From Lachnospiraceae bacterium (GTDB lineage: Bacteria > Bacillota > Clostridia > Lachnospirales > Lachnospiraceae), in assembly GCA_017476305.1 (NCBI GenBank), contig JAFVAA010000656.1:1-5478 (forward strand): a stretch of DNA of 5,478 nucleotides, given 5' to 3'. Of this stretch, positions 1 to 5,203 are shown one piece after another. The position numbers were made by a program, and so were the translations under genes. How positions within the stretch are numbered: position 1 is the stretch's first letter; each line of letters begins with the position of its first letter. The notes under the pieces are model-generated. The model did not search any database. It was not told where the DNA came from and saw only the letters and a program-made list of their open reading frames with translations.

Positions 1-1692
1 AAGCTCTTCGTGTGCAGCAAAGCCATTCACCCCGCCATCCTCCATGACAATGATCCTGTCGCAGTGCTCTACACTGGATATCCTCTGCGCTATGATAAAC
101 TTCGTCGTATCAGGAATTTTCTCAGCAAATGCCTCCCTGATCTTCGCATCCGTCGCCATATCCACCGCACTCGTAGAATCATCTAAAATCAAGATCTTCG
201 GTTTTTTGAGAAGTGCCCTGGCAATACAGAGTCTCTGCTTCTGTCCGCCTGATACATTGGAGCCGCCCTGCTCGATATAGGTGTCATAACCATCCTTCAT
301 CTTCACGATAAATTCATCCGCACAGGCAAGCTCACAGGCATATTTACACTCCTCCACCGTTGCATTTTCATTTCCCCATCTCAGGTTTTCTAAAATCGTT
401 CCACTAAAAAGTACATTGTTCTGAAGAACCACAGCAACCTCATTTCTGAGAACCTCTAAATCATATTCCCTGACATCCCTGCCGCCCACTTTGACACTGC
501 CATCTGTGACATCATACAGACGGCTGATCAGATTTACAAGGCTTGATTTTGCACTTCCCGTTCCTCCGATGATTCCAATGGTCTCTCCCGCCTGAATCCT
601 TAGATCAATATCCTTTAGAACAAAATCAGAAGCATTTTTATAGTATCCGAAATTCACATGCTCAAATACAACATCCCCGCTCTCTACCTGCATTACAGGC
701 TTCTCCGGATTCGTAATATCTGCCTTTTCCTCTAAAACCTCCGAAATCCTCTCTCCACTCGCAATACTGAGCGTCAGCATGACAAATATCATGGAAAGCA
801 TCATGAGACTCATCAGAATATTCATGCAATACGCGAGAAGCGTACTAAGCTGCCCGGTGCTCAAATCTCCCACGACGATCATATTCGCCCCCAGCCAGCT
901 GATGAGAAGGATGCAGGCATATACTGTAAAAAGCATTACAGGGTTATTTACTGCTACCACGCTCTCTGCCTTCACGAACATCCGGTAGATATTCTGACTG
1001 GCACCGATAAATTTATCCTTTTCATAATTCTCCCTGGCAAACGCCTTCACCACACGAATCGCCGTCACATTTTCCTGTACACTTTCATTTAATTTATCAT
1101 ACCGTTTAAATACCTGGCTAAAATATTTCATTGCCATACGGATGATCAAAAACAAAATCGCTCCCAGAACAATGACTGCAACCAGGTAAATACTGGCAAT
1201 CCTGGCATTGACCGAAAAAGCCATGACCATAGCGCAGAGCAGGCTTGCAGGTGCCCGCATGCACATTCTGAGAACCATCTGATAAGAATTCTGAATATTG
1301 GTCACATCTGTCGTCAGCCTCGTGATCAATCCCGAGGTACTGAACTTGTCAATATTCGAAAAGCTAAAGGTCTGAATGTTATCATACATTCCTTTTCTGA
1401 GATTTTTAGCAAAGCCCGCAGATGCCTTCGACGCATAGACCGCTCCCAAAATTCCGGAAAGAAGCCCAAAGCCCGCACAGACTAACATTACGATTCCATA
1501 AAAAATAATCTGCCTTAAATCCCCTATTTTGACACTGTCAATAATACTTCCCATCAAACGTGGGATGATCATTTCGAAAAGCACTTCAAACAGCATGCAG
1601 ACCGGTGTCAATATGGAATCCTTCTTGTATTCTCCGACATATGCACCTAATGTCCTCAGCATACCTGTTTTCGTTACTGTTTCCGTATTCAC
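1..1692 (-). CDS. ABC exporter half-transporter (membrane domain fused to a degenerate ATPase domain), C-terminus cut off
   Basis: This is a type IV (MsbA/MdlB-like) ABC exporter subunit; the substrate cannot be told from sequence. 564 codons are visible without a stop; I expect only a few tens of residues to be missing beyond the left edge. Residues 1 to about 310 hold the membrane domain with six likely helices and the coupling-helix region ENVTAIRVVKAFARE. The ATPase domain shows Walker A GGTGSAKSS (376-384, Lys382; the usual Gly before Lys is Ala381), Q-loop Gln424, signature VSGGQ (480-484) and Walker B ILILDDSTSAVD. Asp505 replaces the catalytic Glu, and Gln536 (IIAQRISS) replaces the switch His. 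This D/Q pair is the known mark of the degenerate half of heterodimeric exporters such as TAP1, so a canonical partner probably follows beyond position 1. I chose the GTG at 1692 because AGGA lies 7 nt upstream. An in-frame ATG at 1740 overlapping the upstream gene is possible. Confidence 0.93.
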   Translation of the reverse strand, partial: MNTETVTKTGMLRTLGAYVGEYKKDSILTPVCMLFEVLFEMIIPRLMGSIIDSVKIGDLRQIIFYGIVMLVCAGFGLLSGILGAVYASKASAGFAKNLRKGMYDNIQTFSFSNIDKFSTSGLITRLTTDVTNIQNSYQMVLRMCMRAPASLLCAMVMAFSVNARIASIYLVAVIVLGAILFLIIRMAMKYFSQVFKRYDKLNESVQENVTAIRVVKAFARENYEKDKFIGASQNIYRMFVKAESVVAVNNPVMLFTVYACILLISWLGANMIVVGDLSTGQLSTLLAYCMNILMSLMMLSMIFVMLTLSIASGERISEVLEEKADITNPEKPVMQVESGDVVFEHVNFGYYKNASDFVLKDIDLRIQAGETIGIIGGTGSAKSSLVNLISRLYDVTDGSVKVGGRDVREYDLEVLRNEVAVVLQNNVLFSGTILENLRWGNENATVEECKYACELACADEFIVKMKDGYDTYIEQGGSNVSGGQKQRLCIARALLKKPKILILDDSTSAVDMATDAKIREAFAEKIPDTTKFIIAQRISSVEHCDRIIVMEDGGVNGFAAHEEL

Positions 1693-1726
1693 ATGACATT
1701 CCTCGTCTCCTCTATAGTGATGTCCT

Positions 1727-2206
1727 CTAGTGCTCCTCATAGGAAATCCCCTTTTGCCTGAAAAAATCCTTCACAGCCTTATCCCATGTGTATTCTGCTT
1801 CTTTATCCATCGTAAATTCATGATAAAAGCATCCGGTCACTACGGATAATTCCTCATTTTCAAACCGAAAATGCAGATAATAATCCACAGATCCCAGTTC
1901 TGCAGCTTTCCCTAAAACCTCTTCTCTGAAACGATCCGGGGGGCGCAAAGAGATCTGAAAAGAATCTGGTATTTTTTTCCCTTTGATGAAAGAAAAAAGA
2001 TATGGTCTCACCTCTTTCCACAGAATATATTCAGAAAGTCCCTCCTTTTCTTCTTCTGAATAATAACGCATGTTACGAAAACCCGAAAGCTGCATCTTCA
2101 CGAAAGTATTTACCTTTGCCTCCTCTAAATAGAAAAGATCGTAGCTTTCCTGCATCAAAAGCTCAGCCATCGTAATTTTTATATCAAAAATTTTCAGTAA
2201 AATCAT
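1727..2206 (-). CDS. Small DUF5721-like protein of unknown function
   Basis: A 159-residue soluble protein with no signal peptide or membrane segment. The N-terminal pattern (LLKIFDIK, then LLMQESYDLFYLEEA) and the central EYILWKEVRPYLFSFIKGKK resemble, from memory, the DUF5721 family found in Lachnospiraceae; no function is known to me. No enzyme motif is visible. I chose the ATG at 2206 because GAAGGA lies about 4 nt upstream and because the homologous-looking sequence begins there. The frame stays open to an ATG at 2278, but that extension has a poor ribosome binding site and runs through a 9-bp-arm inverted repeat, so it is probably leader. The TAG stop at 1729-1727 lies 34 nt before the exporter GTG start, or overlaps it if the exporter starts at the ATG at 1740, which suggests one transcript. 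No functional link to the exporter can be claimed. Confidence 0.8.
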   Translation of the reverse strand: MILLKIFDIKITMAELLMQESYDLFYLEEAKVNTFVKMQLSGFRNMRYYSEEEKEGLSEYILWKEVRPYLFSFIKGKKIPDSFQISLRPPDRFREEVLGKAAELGSVDYYLHFRFENEELSVVTGCFYHEFTMDKEAEYTWDKAVKDFFRQKGISYEEH

Positions 2207-2270
2207 AAAATCCTTCTTTCTGTACATACTAATCGTTACGACAGCATATCTGATATGTGAATGATCAGAC

Positions 2271-2313
2271 GTAATCATGTATCTGCCGGGCTTTCCGGAA
2301 GCATCATGATTAC
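2271..2313. repeat. Inverted repeat with 9-bp perfect arms
   Basis: The arms GTAATCATG (2271-2279) and CATGATTAC (2305-2313) are perfect complements around a 25-nt centre that itself contains CCGG...CCGG, able to form an inner stem. There is no following T-run, so it is not an obvious terminator. It lies about 65-110 nt upstream of the DUF5721-like start and could be a leader hairpin or a DNA-level operator. Confidence 0.6.
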
Positions 2314-2340
2314 CATAATGGTACCGGATGGTCCATTCAA
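2312..2340 (-). promoter_or_regulatory. Weak promoter candidate for the DUF5721-like/exporter unit
   Basis: On the minus strand TTGAAT (2340-2335) and TATGGT (2317-2312) are separated by 17 nt. Each box matches the sigma-A consensus at 4 of 6 positions. The -10 box falls within the palindrome TACCAT-A-ATGGTA and touches the 9-bp inverted repeat. This is a weak match, and the stronger promoter at 2839-2811 could drive the unit instead. Confidence 0.25.
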
Positions 2341-2391
2341 ATCATCCATATCAGGAAAAATATTCTGTCTTCATCATAAACAAGATGATTA

Positions 2392-2421
2392 TTGTCATAT
2401 ATGATTACAAATCAGTACATT
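2392..2421 (+). promoter_or_regulatory. Weak promoter candidate for the small Cys protein gene
   Basis: TTGTCA (2392-2397) and TACATT (2416-2421) are spaced by 18 nt, matching the sigma-A consensus at 5/6 and 4/6 positions. Transcription would begin near 2428, inside the ACATTTC-AC-GAAATGT dyad, and give a leader of about 125 nt carrying the 15-bp-stem hairpin. I found nothing better for this gene, but the match is modest. Confidence 0.28.
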
Positions 2422-2432
2422 TCACGAAATGT
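2417..2432. repeat. Operator-like dyad ACATTTC-AC-GAAATGT
   Basis: Perfect 7-bp arms around a 2-bp centre. The dyad overlaps the -10 box and predicted start of the weak plus-strand promoter, the position a repressor site would occupy. Its right half CGAAATG recurs at 2454-2460 and, inverted, at 2467-2473. Confidence 0.5.
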
Positions 2433-2445
2433 GCCAGTTTGTATA

Positions 2446-2481
2446 CTCAGTAACGAAATGCTTTTCCATTTCGTTACTGAG
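2446..2481. repeat. Perfect 15-bp-arm inverted repeat (hairpin)
   Basis: CTCAGTAACGAAATG (2446-2460) is exactly complementary to the sequence at 2467-2481, with a 6-nt loop CTTTTC. No T-run follows on either strand, which argues against a standard intrinsic terminator. The perfect arms and shared CGAAATG motif with the neighbouring dyad suggest either an intergenic repeat of REP/MITE type or a protein-binding or RNA-processing site. Confidence 0.75.
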
Positions 2482-2527
2482 CCATGACCATAACCATCTG
2501 TAACCTGTAGTCTTTTAACGATAAAGA

Positions 2528-2549
2528 GCCGATGCTTCGGCACAGGAGG
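2528..2549 (+). promoter_or_regulatory. Small hairpin next to a strong ribosome binding site
   Basis: GCCGA (2528-2532) pairs with TCGGC (2537-2541) around TGCT. Two nucleotides later comes AGGAGG (2544-2549), four nucleotides before the ATG at 2554. The ribosome binding site fixes the start of the small protein; the hairpin leaves it exposed and may be incidental. Confidence 0.5.
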
Positions 2550-2553
2550 TATT

Positions 2554-2760
2554 ATGAAAAAGGATGCAAAAACATTTAAAAAGGTAGCGGGACAATGTTC
2601 CCAGTTCCATCCGGAGGAAAGTACCACATCCTCTGCTACGAACAGCACAGGCAGTGGAAGCTCCTCCAAGGTTTCCTGCAAAAACTGCACGCACTATGAA
2701 CCCTCCAGGGTTTGTTCTTTGAATCTTTATCAGGAAATTTTGGAAAACCACAATTTTTAA
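2554..2760 (+). CDS. Small cysteine-containing protein with a CxxCxH motif, function unknown
   Basis: A 68-residue hydrophilic protein, likely cytoplasmic. Residues 1-20 are Lys-rich with Cys15 in VAGQCSQFHPEE. Residues 22-39 form a Ser/Thr/Gly-rich flexible linker. Residues 42-54 read CKNCTHYEPSRVC, so Cys42, Cys45, His47 and Cys54 could make a small zinc- or metal-binding knuckle, and the tail is LNLYQEILENHNF. It resembles short uncharacterised clostridial proteins I remember with a CxNCxHxxxxxxC core, but I cannot name a family. The AGGAGG four nucleotides upstream and the domain-like organisation make it more credible than the overlapping antisense frames. It stands alone on the plus strand, opposite in direction to both flanking genes, and a strong promoter just past its end faces back into it. 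Confidence 0.8.
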   Translation: MKKDAKTFKKVAGQCSQFHPEESTTSSATNSTGSGSSSKVSCKNCTHYEPSRVCSLNLYQEILENHNF

Positions 2761-2772
2761 CCTGATTTTTTT
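2731..2772 (+). terminator. Weak intrinsic terminator candidate overlapping the small gene's stop
   Basis: CAGG (2731-2734) and CCTG (2761-2764) plus TGG/CCA around an AAAA loop (2741-2750) can form an imperfect A/T-rich hairpin, followed directly by a run of seven T (2766-2772). The stem has internal mismatches, so the terminator at 2859-2905 may be the main stop for this transcript. Confidence 0.35.
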
Positions 2773-2807
2773 CATTTCCAAAATCCGGACAAAGGGTAGA
2801 TCCAAGA

Positions 2808-2825
2808 TAAATTGTACGCAATTTA
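2808..2825. repeat. Palindrome over a -10 box (operator-like)
   Basis: TAAATTG-TACG-CAATTTA has perfect 7-bp arms. It contains the -10 element of the minus-strand promoter at 2839-2811, the classic position for a repressor operator. It could also form a short RNA hairpin in plus-strand transcripts leaving the small Cys gene. Confidence 0.55.
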
Positions 2826-2839
2826 ATTATGTTTGTCAA
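2811..2839 (-). promoter_or_regulatory. Near-consensus sigma-A promoter facing antisense to the small Cys gene
   Basis: On the minus strand TTGACA (2839-2834), a 17-nt spacer and TACAAT (2816-2811) match the sigma-A consensus at 11 of 12 positions. Transcription would start near 2804 and run through 2760-2554 in antisense to the small Cys gene, then on toward the DUF5721-like gene. It lies downstream of the GlgX-like gene's terminator, so it is a new start rather than read-through. Its product could be an antisense RNA or a long leader of about 600 nt for the DUF5721-like/exporter unit. Confidence 0.6.
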
Positions 2840-2858
2840 CATCCCTTTGGAAAAAAGC

Positions 2859-2905
2859 ATACTCCCCACGTCACAGCTCATGTGACAATCGGGGAGTATT
2901 CTTTT
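2859..2905. terminator. Bidirectional intrinsic terminator
   Basis: ATACTCCCC (2859-2867) pairs with GGGGAGTAT (2891-2899), and an inner GTCACA/TGTGAC stem (2870-2875/2881-2886) closes a 5-nt loop. On the minus strand the hairpin is followed by GCTTTTTT (2858-2851), directly after the GlgX-like stop codon. On the plus strand TTCTTTT follows, so it can also end transcripts of the small Cys gene. Confidence 0.88.
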
Positions 2906-4853
2906 AATCCTCCACAAAAACTACAATACTTCTCGGAGCCACGACAGTTTTTCTGATCAGCTTTGCCTGTGGCTTCTTTCTTCTGGGGATGCGCTTATCC
3001 GGCTTTTTTTCCTCATAAAGCTGCGTTGCATCAAAATTATTGTCATAGGTGTCGATAACGACCTTCCAGCCATGTCCTCTCGGCAGATCCGGCAGATCAA
3101 AGGATTTCGCCTCCCAATACATATTGTATAAAATATAAATGCTCCTGCCCTTTCCCCTGGCCACATATCCTCCATAATACAGCATTCCAAGCATCCGGCT
3201 GTAATTGGAAAAATCCGCACGCCATGCCTCTGTTCCATGGATGGAAAGATCCGGAAGTCCACAGGAAAGATAATCCATCATCCGTAAAGGCTTATCCTGA
3301 CGGAGTACCTTGAAGCATTTTCGGAATCGGATCAGATTCTTCGTATACTCATGCAGCATCTTTGCCATGGCAGACCTGCTCCACTGAATCCAGGTAACCT
3401 GATTATCCTGACAGTATGGGTTGTTGTTCCCGAACTGCGTGTTTCCAAGCTCATCTCCGGCTAAAAGCATAGGCGTTCCCTGACTGGTCATAAGCATCAA
3501 AAGCGCATTCCGAAGCTGCACCATTCTTCTGTTCAGAATATTTTTCTTCCTGGTCTTCCCTTCGAAACCACAGTTCCAGCTGTAATTATATTCCGTTCCG
3601 TCCCGGTTGCTTTCCCCATTTTCTTCATTGTGCTTGATATCATAGGACACTAAATCCATCAGAGTAAAACCATTGACATTCGTGATAAAGTTGATAAAAG
3701 AATATTCCCCGGAATTTCTGGAAAAATAATGTACCATTCTTTCCACCATTCCCTCATCACTTTTCAGGAACTTTCTGGCTTCATTCATATAGCCATCGTT
3801 ATACTCTGCCAGAGAATTTTTCTGGCCACTGATCATCGCCTGGTGCAAAAGCCCCATATCCCAGTAATTTCCCAGGATCTTCACTCCGGAAAGAATCGGA
3901 TCGGATGCCAGTGTCAAAGAAGGCATCACATCCTGATTCACACGAAATCCATCCACATGATATTTGATCACCCAGTTCCTCAAGCAGTCCGTCATCAAAA
4001 ACAGATTCGTTCCCGGCGCAAAATAGATATCAAGGAGCACCTCGATCCCGGCCTTATGAAACGCCTTTACGAGTGCCTGAAACTCCTCAGACGGATTTTG
4101 TTTATTTGACGCATAGGCAGCCTTGGGAGCAAAATAGTAGGTATCCTCCGTACCATACCCCCAAAAGTTTATTTTATACTCTGTTTCCTCCTCTGCATCT
4201 GCTTCCTTCTTTTCCTCCGGTACAAGTATAGGCAGTTTTTCCTTCTCTGCAATCTCACTGAACTCATATACCGGAAGCAAAAGCACCCCATTAATGCCTA
4301 AATCGGATAAATATGAAATTTTCTCCTGCAGACCTAACAATGTGCCTTTATGCTTTACCTTAGAGGAATTGTGCTTTGTATATCCGCGCACATGAAGCTG
4401 ATATAAAATCAGATTGGAATAGGGCGTCCGAAGCGGACTGTCATCCCCCCAGTCAAATTCCTGCAGACAGATTCCTGCCCGCTTCGGATCCTCCGACTTT
4501 TGCCCCCAATGCTCCCTTCCGGTAATAAAATCCGCATAAGGATCTACGAACTCCGCTCCATCGGCCTCATACAGGTACTCGTAATCCTGCTCCAGTATTT
4601 CCCAGATATTTCTCTCGTCAGTAACTCCCTTCGCCTTCTTCACCACGATAAAATAAGCACTTCCCATTCGATACTTCTCATCTAACTCAATGGTAGCAGC
4701 CGGTGTTTTCTTTCCCTTTTTATATAACTTTAAAAAGCATTTCGAACAGTGTAACAAATATACAGAAAACTGCACACCATTTGGAACCTTCGTTACACCA
4801 AATGCCTGTGATATTCCTGTACTATATTCAAACGGGATGATTTCTTTATTCAT
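2904..4853 (-). CDS. GlgX/isoamylase-like GH13 protein lacking catalytic residues (probable pseudoenzyme)
   Basis: A 649-residue protein with the layout of glycogen debranching enzymes (GlgX/isoamylase, GH13). The CBM48-like N-terminal domain spans about residues 10-110. The barrel begins at ILYQLHVRGYTKH and includes NFWGYGTEDTYYFAPK, GFTLMDLVSY, NGESNRDG and LLAGDELGNTQFGNNNPYCQD; a beta domain ends the protein. The catalytic positions are altered. Region I is LLDIYFAPGTN, losing the usual Asn and His (Ala279, Pro280). Region II is GFRVN, with Asn306 for the nucleophile Asp. Region III is LGNYWD, with Asn329 for the acid Glu. Region IV is TNVNGF, with Val393-Asn394 for His-Asp. About 40 residues are also absent between regions I and II compared with E. 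coli GlgX as I remember it. Glycosidase activity is therefore unlikely; glycan binding or a regulatory or scaffolding role is inference. AGGAGG lies 5 nt before the ATG. The long intact frame argues against decay. Confidence 0.92.
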   Translation of the reverse strand: MNKEIIPFEYSTGISQAFGVTKVPNGVQFSVYLLHCSKCFLKLYKKGKKTPAATIELDEKYRMGSAYFIVVKKAKGVTDERNIWEILEQDYEYLYEADGAEFVDPYADFITGREHWGQKSEDPKRAGICLQEFDWGDDSPLRTPYSNLILYQLHVRGYTKHNSSKVKHKGTLLGLQEKISYLSDLGINGVLLLPVYEFSEIAEKEKLPILVPEEKKEADAEEETEYKINFWGYGTEDTYYFAPKAAYASNKQNPSEEFQALVKAFHKAGIEVLLDIYFAPGTNLFLMTDCLRNWVIKYHVDGFRVNQDVMPSLTLASDPILSGVKILGNYWDMGLLHQAMISGQKNSLAEYNDGYMNEARKFLKSDEGMVERMVHYFSRNSGEYSFINFITNVNGFTLMDLVSYDIKHNEENGESNRDGTEYNYSWNCGFEGKTRKKNILNRRMVQLRNALLMLMTSQGTPMLLAGDELGNTQFGNNNPYCQDNQVTWIQWSRSAMAKMLHEYTKNLIRFRKCFKVLRQDKPLRMMDYLSCGLPDLSIHGTEAWRADFSNYSRMLGMLYYGGYVARGKGRSIYILYNMYWEAKSFDLPDLPRGHGWKVVIDTYDNNFDATQLYEEKKPDKRIPRRKKPQAKLIRKTVVAPRSIVVFVED

Positions 4854-4942
4854 AAGGTCCTCCTAAAGATTTTCTCATGTGATACAAACACAGGAGTCTC
4901 CATCCAATGCCAATATATCACACTCCTATATCCTTTGCATTT

Positions 4943-4989
4943 GGACATGCACAGTGCGCAATGCATGACATGCTGCACAGAATATGTCC
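4943..4989 (-). promoter_or_regulatory. Nested stem-loop in the GlgX-like gene's leader
   Basis: In the minus-strand RNA GGACAT (4989-4984) pairs with AUGUCC (4948-4943). Inside it GUGC/GCAC and GCAU-GUC-AUGC can form further helices. Downstream, UGUGAUA/UAUCACA (4922-4916 and 4884-4878) and AGGAGU/ACUCCU (4927-4922 and 4897-4892) share nucleotide 4922 and interleave, so they are alternatives. I recognise no known riboswitch consensus here. Confidence 0.4.
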
Positions 4990-5068
4990 TTCTACTTAGC
5001 ACGTTTCCCTTCTGGTATAATGCCATTCGCAGCTGCTTTTTTTGCGAACAGCAAAGTATATTTATACT

Positions 5069-5098
5069 ATTTTACTACATTTTACCATTCAGTGTCAA
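5069..5098 (-). promoter_or_regulatory. Likely promoter of the GlgX-like gene
   Basis: TTGACA (5098-5093) is a perfect -35 box, and TAAAAT (5074-5069) matches the -10 consensus at 5 of 6 after an 18-nt spacer. Transcription would start near 5062, leaving about 210 nt of untranslated leader before the ATG at 4853. I found no better match closer to the gene. Confidence 0.6.
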
Positions 5099-5106
5099 AA
5101 TATTTC

Positions 5107-5135
5107 TTGCAAAATATGAATATTTCTGCTTAAAT
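5107..5135 (+). promoter_or_regulatory. Promoter candidate of the ABC-F gene
   Basis: TTGCAA (5107-5112), a 17-nt spacer and TTAAAT (5130-5135) with a TGc extended -10 element (5127-5129). The start would be near 5142, about 60 nt before the ATG. A second TATAGT box at 5150-5155 lacks a -35 partner. Confidence 0.45.
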
Positions 5136-5162
5136 ATAAGTTAGTGCAATATAGTAAACGAC

Positions 5163-5179
5163 ATTAGGTCATGCCTAAT
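5163..5179. repeat. Palindrome ATTAGG-TCATG-CCTAAT in the ABC-F leader
   Basis: Perfect 6-bp arms around 5 nt, located between the predicted transcription start and the AGGAGG at 5192. It could be an operator or a short leader hairpin; there is no T-run to suggest attenuation. Confidence 0.45.
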
Positions 5180-5203
5180 AGCGTTATTTTCAGGAGGTAA
5201 CAT

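Larger units (their letters stand above)
2207..2553. other. Palindrome-rich intergenic region between divergent genes
   Basis: This 347-bp region separates the minus-strand DUF5721-like gene from the plus-strand small Cys protein. I find no convincing gene in it. It holds several inverted repeats listed separately (2271-2313, 2417-2432, 2446-2481), a 13-bp palindrome TACCAT-A-ATGGTA (2311-2323), weak promoter candidates in both directions, and a small hairpin beside the ribosome binding site at 2544. The word ATGATTAC occurs at 2306 and 2401 and inverted at 2271. Confidence 0.7.
4854..5203. other. Divergent intergenic region with two promoters and a long leader
   Basis: This 350-bp region separates the divergent GlgX-like and ABC-F genes. 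It holds back-to-back promoter candidates with -35 boxes 8 bp apart (5098-5093 minus, 5107-5112 plus), a minus-strand leader of about 210 nt with nested inverted repeats, and a short palindrome in the ABC-F leader. Further dyads are AGTATA-TT-TATACT (5055-5068) and TTCGCA/TGCGAA (5026-5031 and 5042-5047). I see no convincing gene in it. Confidence 0.7.

Noticed and set aside
44..988. Plus-strand frames at 44-280 and 779-988 inside the exporter gene
   Set aside because: Shadows of the exporter coding strand with no independent support.
2207..2278. 24-residue N-terminal extension of the DUF5721-like protein
   Set aside because: Poor initiation site at 2278, overlap with the inverted repeat, and a good ribosome binding site just before the ATG at 2206.
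2446..2481. Reading the 15-bp-arm hairpin as an intrinsic terminator
   Set aside because: No T-run follows on either strand, and no gene ends near it.
2515..2805. 96-residue minus-strand frame opposite the small Cys gene
   Set aside because: No ribosome binding site at its starts and an unconvincing composition; it is the antisense shadow of the small Cys gene, even though a real promoter may transcribe through it.
2412..2917. Other minus-strand frames of 92-93 residues (2412-2690 and 2636-2917)
   Set aside because: They overlap the small Cys gene, the palindromes and the terminator, have no ribosome binding site, and show no domain features.
3729..4109. 126-residue plus-strand frame inside the GlgX-like gene
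   Set aside because: Antisense shadow of a well-supported protein; the His/Ile-rich product and missing ribosome binding site argue against it.
4935..5144. 69-residue plus-strand frame in the divergent intergenic region
   Set aside because: It runs through both promoter candidates and the leader inverted repeats, has no ribosome binding site, and its peptide resembles no known family.
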